64,000 bases of DNA, from contig NZ_LNYZ01000002.1 in NCBI RefSeq assembly GCF_001468065.1, positions 1 through 64,000 on the forward strand, read 5' to 3'. Both the position numbers and the translations under genes were made by a program. Positions 38,935 to 48,933 of the stretch are shown here, piece by piece (the stretch's first letter is position 1; each line of letters starts with the position of its first letter). Source of the DNA: Legionella steigerwaltii (GTDB taxonomy: Bacteria > Pseudomonadota > Gammaproteobacteria > Legionellales > Legionellaceae). Under the pieces are notes generated by a model, which did not search any database, was not told the origin of the DNA, and saw only the letters and a list, made by a program, of their open reading frames with translations.

Positions 38935-39483
38935 ATGTCTGAAATTATACTATTCAATAAACCTTATGGTATCGTCAGTCAATTCACTGGGGATGAGCCA
39001 GAACACACATTAGCTGCTTTTATTAATCAACCTAATTTTTACGCAGCAGGTCGATTAGATAAAAACAGTGAAGGATTATTATTATTAACAAATGATGGTT
39101 CATTGCAACACCGACTAACTCATCCCAAATTTGAAAAGAGGAAATACTATTGGGTTCAAGTAGAAGGAATACCCTCTGAAACAGATTTGCAGCCTCTTAA
39201 AAAGGGCTTGGTTCTTAAAGATATTCGCTTTTTGCCCGCAGAAGTCAGACTCATTAGCGAACCGCAATTATGGCCCCGAAATCCTCCAATTCGCTTCAGA
39301 CAGAATATTCCCACCTGTTGGCTGGAAATAATTTTAAAAGAGGGTAAAAATCATCAGGTTCGCAAAATGACCGCAGCAATTGGGTTTCCCACATTAAGAT
39401 TAGTACGGCATCAAATTGGCAATTGGAAATTAGACAATTTACAACCTGGCGAATATAAATCAATACATCACCACTTCAAATAA
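38935..39483 (+). CDS. RNA pseudouridine synthase, RluE/RsuA family
   Basis: A 182-residue pseudouridine synthase without an N-terminal S4 domain, as in RluE (23S rRNA position 2457). The catalytic aspartate is Asp42 in AAGRLDKNSEGLLLLTNDG; other motifs are LTHPKFEKRKYYWVQVEG, GKNHQVRKMTAAIG and PTLRLVRHQIG. The length and missing S4 domain favour RluE over RluB or RsuA. The ribosome binding site is weak. Confidence 0.9.
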   Translation: MSEIILFNKPYGIVSQFTGDEPEHTLAAFINQPNFYAAGRLDKNSEGLLLLTNDGSLQHRLTHPKFEKRKYYWVQVEGIPSETDLQPLKKGLVLKDIRFLPAEVRLISEPQLWPRNPPIRFRQNIPTCWLEIILKEGKNHQVRKMTAAIGFPTLRLVRHQIGNWKLDNLQPGEYKSIHHHFK

Positions 39484-39484
39484 T

Positions 39485-39576
39485 GTAGCCTGGGTGAAGG
39501 CAAAGCCGTAACCCGGGTTTCGGTTAAAAAATCACGCTTCTATATCCCGGGTTCCGCTACGCTGCACCCAGGCTAC
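39485..39576. repeat. Family-1 palindromic repeat, copy K
   Basis: Complete copy with a 28-base loop. The left arm has drifted (GTGAAGGCAAAGCCGTAACCC) against GGGTTCCGCTACGCTGCACCC on the right, each shown in part. Confidence 0.88.
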
Positions 39577-39855
39577 AACGATCACAAGCAACCTAAATTA
39601 AAGTTAGATAAAATTTAAATGCCTGCACGATATTCTCTCCTATCCAGCTTCATTATCAAATAAGCTCCAATTAATCCGCCTTCAGAGTTATGAATATATG
39701 TCAATAGGCGAAGTTTACCGATGTAACTATATGAGTACACAAATAAAATTAGGCGCGAATTTAATCAAACAGGAAGAATATTTATAAATAAGCTCAATAA
39801 AAAATCTTGGTAAATTTTAACCTTTTTCTTTCATTTTAAAAAACCGGAGAAGTAT
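39577..39855. other. Gene-free leader of the orphan protein gene
   Basis: There is no ORF with support and no hairpin of note. The stretch is AT-rich, and short runs such as TAAATTTTAACC near 39810 might hold a promoter, but I cannot assign boxes. Confidence 0.3.
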
Positions 39856-40533
39856 ATGACTATACATGTTACTGTTAAACTTGATGACAACAAGATAAGA
39901 ATTTATTTAAACAGTAATGATGCAACGATTGAAGCAATTGAAGATTATTTAAAAAATAAAGGATATAAGAACGTTGCTTCAGAGGTAGGAAAGGCAGAAA
40001 AAACACATGCGAAGAAGTCTCATGGTTATACTTTAAATCCTTACTCTCTTGCCTATAGTGTCTCCGGAAAAGAGGATAACGTGAACATGCAAATTGAGGC
40101 CTGGTTCACTATAAGCAAGCACTATACCGATAAAACCTTGGCTTTAGCAATCGATACTTTAATAGCACCTGTATTACCTGCTGTTGCTGACGATGCAACT
40201 CTTCCCGTGCCTAATATGAAGGTGGAAAACTTACGATCTCGAGTCTATGTTACTGTCTTTGAAGAAAAAAATGCGGCATTAGATAATGTTTTAAAGTTGA
40301 TAGGTAATTTGGAATCATGTGTGCAGGGAGTAAGGAAACAAGCCGGGCTTAAAGGTGATAAGATTGCAAGTGAGATAGTTATCTCATTTAATGATAAAGT
40401 AACACAGGCACAACATGCAAAAGGCTTGTCTGTATTTGGCTTAATGCCCGCTCCACAGAGTAATGTACCAGCGAGTAATTTTTATTTTTCTTCAAATGTA
40501 TCTCAGGTCAGTAATTTGCCTTTCGTTAAGTAA
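39856..40533 (+). CDS. Orphan protein of unknown function
   Basis: A 225-residue soluble protein without signal peptide or membrane helix. The N-terminal half is rich in beta-type segments (TIHVTVKLDDNKIRIYLNS), followed by an alternating hydrophobic strand region and a C-terminal tail rich in Ser, Asn, Pro and Val (APQSNVPASNFYFSSNVSQ). RBS GGAGAAG is seven bases before the ATG. The solitary position, the lack of family resemblance and the flanking repeats are those of accessory or effector-type Legionella genes, but this is context only and I cannot predict a function. Confidence 0.65.
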   Translation: MTIHVTVKLDDNKIRIYLNSNDATIEAIEDYLKNKGYKNVASEVGKAEKTHAKKSHGYTLNPYSLAYSVSGKEDNVNMQIEAWFTISKHYTDKTLALAIDTLIAPVLPAVADDATLPVPNMKVENLRSRVYVTVFEEKNAALDNVLKLIGNLESCVQGVRKQAGLKGDKIASEIVISFNDKVTQAQHAKGLSVFGLMPAPQSNVPASNFYFSSNVSQVSNLPFVK

Positions 40534-40539
40534 CAAACA

Positions 40540-40566
40540 TAGCCTGGCTGCGAGCAGCTGGGCTAC
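40540..40566. repeat. Family-1 repeat remnant, copy L
   Basis: Only TAGCCTGGCTGC and CAGCTGGGCTAC remain, joined by a few bases; the inner arms and loop are deleted. It lies between convergent genes. Confidence 0.6.
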
Positions 40567-40600
40567 AGAGTGGAAATCCCTGTACGTTCAAGACGACAGG

Positions 40601-41079
40601 TCATCGATAAACCAATCGCTTCAATAGAGTATCTTCTCCAAATAAGCGAATCCATGGCCAGAGAAACATGCCCACCAAAGCACTTGCTAGAGGGGTAAAT
40701 AAATTATAATTAAAGCCAAGTAGCGCTGTGATAATAGAAATAATCGATTGATATAATAGACAGAAGAATCCAATTAAGAAAATTTGCTGCATCATAGAAA
40801 AAAATTGAAATCTTCTTGATTTGCTGGAAGCAATCCAGGTTACCAAAAGTAAAGCAAATGAATGTTCGCCAATGACCGTCGCAAGTAACACGTCCAAGAA
40901 TAATCCAACAAACAGCAATGTAGTCAGTCTAAAGTTACCCGGTAAAAAATATTCGATATAAAGTACTAGCAATAAAACCCAGGGAGGTCGAAAAGCAGAG
41001 ATTAATTCCGGCATCGGTAATATGGACAAAAGAAGAGCTACAATAAACCCCAAGCATAAACGTACGCGAAGATTTCTCA

Positions 41080-41080
<1 letters not shown>
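40601..41080 (-). CDS. mreD: Rod shape-determining membrane protein MreD
   Basis: A 159-residue polytopic protein with about five membrane helices, of normal MreD length. The segments FRPPWVLLLVLYIEYF and TLLFVGLFLDVLLATVIGEH match the family. MreD, with MreC and MreB, organises the elongasome for rod shape. The ATG at 41080 shares a base with the mreC stop and has AAGGAG upstream; a GTG one codon earlier is less likely. Confidence 0.94.
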
Positions 41081-43042
<1,962 letters not shown>

Positions 43043-43241
43043 CTAAATTTGGATAAAAATCGACAGTTCTTATGCAACAATTTAAAATTAAAGAGTGAAT
43101 TTTTATACATGAAGGTAATTTTGCATTTTTGAACTGAAAGCAAAAATGAAAAAATAGCTTTTAACACAATATACGAAACAAAAGATAACTGGCAACGAAG
43201 TTGAATAGAAATGGTCCCAATGCTTTAATCCTTGCATGCTG

Positions 43242-43300
43242 CGCGGCTTGTCCGCAATGTTTGTTGTTGTCAAAATACTAGATACCGCGGACAAGCCGCG
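43242..43300. repeat. Family-4 palindrome with CGCGGCTTGTCCGC arms
   Basis: CGCGGCTTGTCCGC (43242-43255) and GCGGACAAGCCGCG (43287-43300) are perfect complements around a 31-base AT-rich loop. It is much more GC-rich than its surroundings. It lies in the 316-base gap between the mreB start and the comEA end, which also holds the mreB promoter region; no gene is supported in the gap. Confidence 0.88.
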
Positions 43301-43316
43301 GTACGTAGGGCTTTCT

Positions 43317-43646
43317 TTATTCTATTTTATTAACAACAAACACTTGATTTAATTTATCTCGATTCGCAGTCACAAATCGCTGCCCTAAGCCCTTCACATC
43401 AGCAAGCTCCTCCAAGGATTTAAAGCCGTGATGGCTTTTTCGATAGGCAATAATTGCTTCAGCTCTCTTTTTGCCTATACCTTTTACTGAACCGGTAAGC
43501 ATTGATGAATCCGCAGTGTTGAGATCAATTTTATGAATTACGATAGGAGGCTTTTTCTTGACAGAAGATTCTTTAGGAATGACTGCGTGAGCAGAAAGAG
43601 TAGTTACAGATAATGACAATACAACAGCAATAAATTTTGCTTTCAT
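43317..43646 (-). CDS. comEA: ComEA-like helix-hairpin-helix DNA-binding protein
   Basis: A 109-residue exported protein. The signal peptide (about residues 1-21) is followed by a short linker and two helix-hairpin-helix motifs: SVKGIGKKRAEAIIAYRKSH and ELADVKGLGQRFVTANRDKL. ComEA binds incoming DNA in the periplasm during natural transformation and acts as a ratchet. The protein has the short form typical of Gram-negatives, without the membrane-anchored N-terminus of Bacillus ComEA. RBS AGGAGAA. Confidence 0.93.
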   Translation of the reverse strand: MKAKFIAVVLSLSVTTLSAHAVIPKESSVKKKPPIVIHKIDLNTADSSMLTGSVKGIGKKRAEAIIAYRKSHHGFKSLEELADVKGLGQRFVTANRDKLNQVFVVNKIE

Positions 43647-43889
43647 AATTTTCTCCTAATTGTTGGACTATGTGGCTCGTTCCAGAGCCGGCAAGAGTAT
43701 CCCAAGATTTTGGCTTACTGTCGAGAGTTTTTTTAATTTTTTGCTTTAGGTTCAATGAGTAACAAAATTTACCCTCATCCACCCTCCGGGAACCTTCTCC
43801 CCTGAGGGGAGAAGGGAAATTGATTTAACAATGAAGAAAAATTAAGTCTAATTAGCTGTTCAGGAGGTATTGTTTGAATCTTGGGGAAC
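43647..43889. other. Gene-free comEA upstream region with a small perfect palindrome
   Basis: The stretch holds the likely comEA promoter and the palindrome CCTTCTCCCC (43793-43802) / GGGGAGAAGG (43806-43815) with a three-base loop. That palindrome is preceded by CCCTCATCCACCCTCCGGG, giving a short GC-rich island. No ORF is supported. Confidence 0.5.
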
Positions 43890-43908
43890 GGTTGGATTTG
43901 AGTGTAGG

Positions 43909-43982
43909 TTGCGCGAAAATGATGCCGAGGAAACGTAGCATACATCAGTATGTGATGCTTCCGAGGTATTATTTTCGCGCAA
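43909..43982. repeat. Family-3 palindromic repeat, copy 2
   Basis: The same 74-bp length and ends (TTGCGCGAAAATGAT, ATTATTTTCGCGCAA) as the copy at 28758-28831; the arms pair at 14 of 15 end positions. The centre contains GCATACATCAGTATG. Similarity extends into the flanks. Confidence 0.9.
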
Positions 43983-44024
43983 GATGCGCAAAATACAGTC
44001 GCTCAGTGAATAGGGCTCGATTGC

Positions 44025-45428
44025 TTAACTCGCGTGATAAAGTACGTAAGCAACACATGCAGTTAATTTTTTTACCATATCCAAGTGTAGGAATTCATTA
44101 GGACCATGTGCATTGGACTGAGGTCCTAAAACTCCAGTAATCATAAATTGTGCATTGGGAAATTTCTTTCCTAACATTCCCATAAAAGGTATGGTTCCGC
44201 CTTCTCCAAAATATGCAGCTGGCTTACCATAGTAAGTCATTGATGCTTCATTAGCTGCTTTTTCCAGCCAAGAGGCAAGTTGGGGTGCATTCCATCCTTG
44301 TGATCCATCACCTATCTTAAAACTCACTTTAGCATGGTAAGGAGGATTTTTAGTTAATGCCTCATCAATCGCTGTTGCAGCAATTTTAGGATCGACTAAA
44401 GGAGGGAGACGCATAGACAATTTTAATGCTGTATGAGGACGCAAAACATTTCCAGCATCCGCTATGGCAGGAAATCCATTGGCACCTGTGACAGTTAAAG
44501 CAGGTCTCCAAGTTCGATTTAAAATTAACTGTTCTCTGTCCTTTGTAACAGGCTCTACACCTGCATATAATGGAAACTCAGCATAAATTGAATCGCCCAA
44601 AACTTGGGCACACTTCTCTGCTTGTCGCGTTCTTTCTTCAGGGATGTCGCAAAATAATTCGGGTAATTTCACCTCTCCTGAAACTTCATCTTCGATACGG
44701 CTAATTAATTGCCGCGCAACCCGAAAACTGTCTGCAACGATACCACTTGCTGCCCCAGAATGAACTCCTTCACGGATTAACTCAATTGATAGTTCGCCCA
44801 CCAAATTACCGCGCAATGAAGTAGTCATCCATAATTGCTCATAATTACCCGCCCCAGAATCAAGACAAATAACCAACTTAGGCTTGCCAATCCGTTCATT
44901 GAGCAATTCAATATAATAAGGCAGATCATAACTTCCACTCTCTTCACACGCTTCAATAATTAAAACACAACGTGGAATAGATAACCCTTGTTTCTGTAAC
45001 GCGCAAATCGCAGTTAGCGACGCATATGCAGAATAGCCATCATCTGCAGCACCTCGGCCATATAGGCGCCCATTTTTTAATACCGGTTTCCATGGGTGCA
45101 AATCGTCATTCCATCCTGACATTTCGGGCTGCTTATCCAGATGGCCATACAACAAAACAGTTTCATCAATCTGGCCGGGAACCTCGATAAAAATTAAAGG
45201 TGTGCGCCCCTCCAATTTCATAACTTCAAGCATCATCCCTTTAGGAGCATGGGCTTTACACCAATTAGCAATATGTGCAACCGCCTGCTCCATTAATCCA
45301 TGTTCCTGCCATTTAGGATCAAAATGAGGTGATTTATTAGGAATTTTTATGTAATCACATAAGCTAGGGATAATTTCCTTTTCCCATTGGTGACATACAA
45401 AATCATACAGTGCTTGCGGATTGAACAT
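44025..45428 (-). CDS. M20-family metallopeptidase (dipeptidase-like)
   Basis: A 467-residue M20 peptidase. Metal-site segments are LLYGHLDKQPEMSGW (His and Asp), GRGAADDGYSAYASL (second Asp), EACEESGSYDL (catalytic Glu) and the C-terminal YFGEGGTIPFMGML region. The dimerisation domain is inserted at about 200-370. It probably hydrolyses dipeptides or short peptides in the cytoplasm. I chose the ATG at 45428 with GAGGAG nine bases upstream; a TTG five codons earlier is the alternative. It overlaps murG by 26 bases. Confidence 0.9.
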   Translation of the reverse strand: MFNPQALYDFVCHQWEKEIIPSLCDYIKIPNKSPHFDPKWQEHGLMEQAVAHIANWCKAHAPKGMMLEVMKLEGRTPLIFIEVPGQIDETVLLYGHLDKQPEMSGWNDDLHPWKPVLKNGRLYGRGAADDGYSAYASLTAICALQKQGLSIPRCVLIIEACEESGSYDLPYYIELLNERIGKPKLVICLDSGAGNYEQLWMTTSLRGNLVGELSIELIREGVHSGAASGIVADSFRVARQLISRIEDEVSGEVKLPELFCDIPEERTRQAEKCAQVLGDSIYAEFPLYAGVEPVTKDREQLILNRTWRPALTVTGANGFPAIADAGNVLRPHTALKLSMRLPPLVDPKIAATAIDEALTKNPPYHAKVSFKIGDGSQGWNAPQLASWLEKAANEASMTYYGKPAAYFGEGGTIPFMGMLGKKFPNAQFMITGVLGPQSNAHGPNEFLHLDMVKKLTACVAYVLYHAS

Positions 45429-46494
45429 GAACTTGCTCCTCAATAATAGCTACAATTTGGTCCGTAGCTGACTTAATATTTAGTGCATTGATTTTATTAT
45501 TAATATCCGTTTTATCTCGTTCCAGTTCATGCAAACTTTGCAGCAAAGTGTCTGTATTTAATGCTCGATCTTCAATGACGCGGCTAATGCCCAATCCTTG
45601 GAAATATCGGGCATTTTGAATTTGATCGCCTCGACTAACCTCAGCCGGTAAAGGAATTAAAATATGGGGCTTACCTAAAGCCAAAATTTCATAAAGAGAA
45701 TTAGCACCAGCTCGTGAAATGACAATTGACGCTGCAGCAAACAAATCAGCTAATTGTTCATGAACGTATTCAAATTGTTTGTACCCTTCTCGATCAATTA
45801 AAGAAGGTTCTAATTTCCCTTTCCCACATATATGGATGATTTGATATTCTTTGGTTAATTGATCTAGGGAATCACGAATATTTCGATTAATAGAACCAGC
45901 ACCCAAACTTCCACCAATAACTAAAAGACATGGTTTATCTAAATTAAATCCACATAGCTCAAGTCCGTGGTCACTATTACCTGCAAACAACTGCTCACGG
46001 ATAGGAGTACCGGTCACTTCTATTTTATTTTGCTTTTTAAAATGTTTTCTACCTGCCTCAAAAGTCAAACAAATTTTATTAACAAAAGGAAAACAGAGTC
46101 GATTTGCAAGCCCAGGACTCATGTCTGATTCATGAGCAACAACAGGAATCCGATTTAACCAAGCACCTACTACCACCGGAAATGCAACAAAACCACCCTT
46201 AGAAAAAACCACATCCGGTTTTAACTTATTAAGTAAGAAAAAAGATTGCACAATACCCAGTACGATCTTAAAAGGATCCAATAAGTTTTTTACACTTAAA
46301 TAACGTCGTAATTTACCGCTGCTTATGCCATAAAAAGGGATTTTAAGTGGCTCTATCATCTGTTTTTCAATACCAGTTGCAGAACCAATATAGGCAATTT
46401 CCCAACCTTTATGACTCAATTCATGTATCAACGCCATATTAGGCGCTACATGTCCTGCGGTACCCCCTCCCGTAAAAACAATCATTGGCATCAT
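45403..46494 (-). CDS. murG: MurG-family UDP-GlcNAc transferase, Firmicutes-type
   Basis: A 363-residue GT28 glycosyltransferase. Family motifs are FTGGGTAGHVAPNMAL (G-rich loop, residues 7-22), VIGGSLGAGSINR and VISRAGANSLYEILAL. MurG adds GlcNAc to lipid I to make lipid II at the cytoplasmic face. The detailed motifs ISSGKLRRYLSVKN (57-70), FSKGGFVAFPVVVGAW and HESDMSPGLANR (121-132), and SRGDQIQNA are those I know from Staphylococcus and Bacillus MurG rather than E. coli MurG, which has SGLRGKG and HEQNGIAGLTN. It is outside any division and cell-wall gene cluster, between nadC and the M20 peptidase. It may be an additional acquired copy. Confidence 0.9.
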   Translation of the reverse strand: MMPMIVFTGGGTAGHVAPNMALIHELSHKGWEIAYIGSATGIEKQMIEPLKIPFYGISSGKLRRYLSVKNLLDPFKIVLGIVQSFFLLNKLKPDVVFSKGGFVAFPVVVGAWLNRIPVVAHESDMSPGLANRLCFPFVNKICLTFEAGRKHFKKQNKIEVTGTPIREQLFAGNSDHGLELCGFNLDKPCLLVIGGSLGAGSINRNIRDSLDQLTKEYQIIHICGKGKLEPSLIDREGYKQFEYVHEQLADLFAAASIVISRAGANSLYEILALGKPHILIPLPAEVSRGDQIQNARYFQGLGISRVIEDRALNTDTLLQSLHELERDKTDINNKINALNIKSATDQIVAIIEEQVHVQSASTV

Positions 46495-47333
46495 AAAGTC
46501 TTCCTAATAAGTAAACTCAAGTCTATGGCTTGAATTGATTTGGTAATCGCACCAACGGAAATAAAATCAACACCTAATCGGCCTATTGCATCAATATTTT
46601 CCAGAGTAATTCCTCCGGACACCTCTAAAGTACAATGCTTTGGCTGATTCATTCTCACTGCTTTTTCAAGCATATCCTGACTAAAATTATCCAGCATGAT
46701 TCGATCTGGATGAGCACAAATTGCTTCACGTAACTCATCTAGAGTTTCAACTTCTACCTCAACCAAAATTTCCTTATGATTTTGCCTTGCCAAAGCAACC
46801 GCTTTAGCAACTGAACCACAAGCTGCAATATGATTTTCTTTAATTAAAACAGCATCGTAAAGCCCCATGCGGTGATTAAAACCGCCCCCGCATGTCACTG
46901 CATATTTTTGTGCGGCTCGTAATCCTGGAATCGTTTTACGAGTATCCAGTAATCGAGTCTGTGTGCCATGAAGTTTTTGTACATATCGATGCGTTTGTGT
47001 TGCTGTGGCTGAAAGCGTTTGTAAAAAATTTAATGCTGTACGCTCTCCTGTTAAAATACTTCTTCCGGGGCCATATAAAGTACATAGAGTAGATGGTGCT
47101 GCTAACCATTCACCTTCAGCAACACACCACTCCAGTTTGATTTGGTCATCAAGCTGGTTGAATACCTCATTAACCCAAGCTTGACCACATACTACCATTG
47201 GTTCCCGAGAAATAATTTCTGCCTCAATCTGAAGCTGGGGAGCCAACAAAATCGCAGTAACATCGCCATCACCTACATCCTCAAGTAGTGCACGTGTTAC
47301 ATCGGCTTCTATCTTTAACGAAGTTTTATTCAT
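46491..47333 (-). CDS. nadC: Quinolinate phosphoribosyltransferase NadC
   Basis: A 280-residue enzyme converting quinolinate and PRPP to nicotinate mononucleotide. Motifs include EDVGDGDVTAILL, GERTALNFLQTLSATAT, LDTRKTIPGLRAAQKYAV, the GGGFNHRMGLYDAVLIKENH segment, VEVETLDE, IMLDNF and LEVSGGI. It works downstream of NadB and NadA, which are encoded at 54553-57696. I chose the ATG giving MNKTSLKIEAD. It overlaps murG by four and the antiporter gene by eight bases. Confidence 0.96.
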   Translation of the reverse strand: MNKTSLKIEADVTRALLEDVGDGDVTAILLAPQLQIEAEIISREPMVVCGQAWVNEVFNQLDDQIKLEWCVAEGEWLAAPSTLCTLYGPGRSILTGERTALNFLQTLSATATQTHRYVQKLHGTQTRLLDTRKTIPGLRAAQKYAVTCGGGFNHRMGLYDAVLIKENHIAACGSVAKAVALARQNHKEILVEVEVETLDELREAICAHPDRIMLDNFSQDMLEKAVRMNQPKHCTLEVSGGITLENIDAIGRLGVDFISVGAITKSIQAIDLSLLIRKTL

Positions 47334-48768
47334 GTACTCGTTTCCTATCCTTCGCTGCATAACGCGCTTTTAGTAACAAAGGAGCAATAAAAGTGGTAAT
47401 CATAACCATTAAAACTATTGCAGAAAATAAATCATCGGAAATAACGCCTAAAGTGCGGCCAATCGAAGCGAAAACTAGACCCACTTCACCACGTGGTAAC
47501 ATACCAATACCAATGAGCAATCGATCATCTGAAGCACGTGCTCCATAACCACTAAGTAATTTGCCTGCTATTGCTGCAACAATTAAACCACTCGCCAAAA
47601 TAATTACATGCCAATGATAAAAACTTTCTAATTTAACCTGAATACCAATCACGATAAAAAACATAGGTGCCAAGATTGATTCCAAAGGGGATAATAAATG
47701 ATAAATACTACGATTTTCTTGCTGGCTCAAAGGTTCGCCATCAAAATAGTCATCATGAAGGATTATTCCTGCCGTAAATGCACCAATAATTGTTGCAAGT
47801 TGCAGAACTGAAGCTAACCAAGACAAAATCATAATAAATAGAAAGGAAATAAATAATTTTGCTTCCCAAGGTTCAAGAAAACGAAAAAAATGGATTGCCT
47901 GACGTAAAACAATTGGACCTAAGAACAAAGTTCCTGCGAAAAACAATACTGCGCTCACAATAATGCGCAATACAACCATCATGTCTACTGCACCACTAAT
48001 TACTAAAGAACTGACAACAGCTAATATAATTAATCCCAATACATCATCTAACATTGCTGCGCCTAAAATTATTTTTGCTTCCCGAGTACGTAATTTTTTC
48101 ATTTCAGTCAGTACCCGAGCTGTAATTCCTATACTGGTCGCACTCAGCGTAGCTGCAATAAATAAATCGGCTTGATAGGAACCCTCTGGCATTAAGATAT
48201 AGGCAACACCAAACCCCAGGACCATAGGTGCAATCACGCCTATCAAAGCGACAAAAAATGAATCACGACCTGTATGTTTCATTTCTGCTATTGAGCTCTC
48301 CAAACCAACCATGAAGAGAAGAAAAATAACCCCATACCGCGAAAAAATATCCACGATATAAGCAATTTTCAGAAAATCGGCTCCGTGAGGCCCACTTAAA
48401 GCATTGGCTACTTGTTGCCCGTAATTTGGGTTAGGAATAATTGAAGTAACTGCTTGATTTAGCGAAACTCCATTAAGTACTTCTCTGACTATATCAAAAA
48501 TTGAAGAGCCTTCTCGTAATAAAATAGCTAATGGAAATCCGTAATAATAAAATAAATTGCCAATAAGAATTCCGATTACCAACTCACCAAGAACACTAGG
48601 CTGATGTAAGCGCCTTGCTGTATAACGCCCAATAATTGCAAAGAAAAAAATAGTAGTCACACCGAGCAATACAAACGCAACCGGATCAACATGATCGGGC
48701 TCAGCAGAGGCAAAAGCCATCGCAGGGCATATTCCTGCAAGAAAAAGCCACCATTTTAAACGCTGCAT
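47326..48768 (-). CDS. CPA2-family cation:proton antiporter
   Basis: A 480-residue membrane protein with an N-terminal signal-like hydrophobic segment and about 12 to 13 helices of the Na+/H+ exchanger fold. Typical parts are HQPSVLGELVIGILIGN, GLESSIAEMKHTGRDSF, SATSIGITARVL, AAMLDDVLGLIILAVVSS (Asp-Asp of the ion site) and MLPRGEVGLVFASIGR. No C-terminal RCK/TrkA domain is present. K+ or Na+ specificity is not evident. It is first in a group with nadC, murG and the peptidase gene. Confidence 0.9.
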   Translation of the reverse strand: MQRLKWWLFLAGICPAMAFASAEPDHVDPVAFVLLGVTTIFFFAIIGRYTARRLHQPSVLGELVIGILIGNLFYYYGFPLAILLREGSSIFDIVREVLNGVSLNQAVTSIIPNPNYGQQVANALSGPHGADFLKIAYIVDIFSRYGVIFLLFMVGLESSIAEMKHTGRDSFFVALIGVIAPMVLGFGVAYILMPEGSYQADLFIAATLSATSIGITARVLTEMKKLRTREAKIILGAAMLDDVLGLIILAVVSSLVISGAVDMMVVLRIIVSAVLFFAGTLFLGPIVLRQAIHFFRFLEPWEAKLFISFLFIMILSWLASVLQLATIIGAFTAGIILHDDYFDGEPLSQQENRSIYHLLSPLESILAPMFFIVIGIQVKLESFYHWHVIILASGLIVAAIAGKLLSGYGARASDDRLLIGIGMLPRGEVGLVFASIGRTLGVISDDLFSAIVLMVMITTFIAPLLLKARYAAKDRKRVHE

Positions 48769-48856
48769 TACAGTTCCATACCCCGCAAATTTTTTTGAAA
48801 TGATTCACCACACTCGCCGAAAAGCCATATTTGGCGCAGGTTGAACGAAAATTTTA

Positions 48857-48894
48857 GCCGTAACCCGGGTTCCGCTACGCTTCACCCAGGCTAC
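48857..48894. repeat. Family-1 repeat, right arm only (copy M)
   Basis: Right arm (AACCCGGGTTCCGCTACGC, then TTCACCCAGGCTAC) preceded by GCCGT. The left arm is missing. It lies between ppsA and the antiporter gene. Confidence 0.82.
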
Positions 48895-48933
48895 AATTTT
48901 CATTTAACCTGCGATCAAAATAGATATATTTTT

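Noticed and set aside
43103..43294. Minus-strand 63-codon frame between mreB and comEA
   Set aside because: It overlaps the family-4 palindrome, has no RBS and an implausible composition.
43874..44101. Plus-strand 75-codon frame, with a similar one on the minus strand at 28681-28944
   Set aside because: Both are translations of the family-3 palindrome, so their resemblance to each other is due to the repeat, not to coding.
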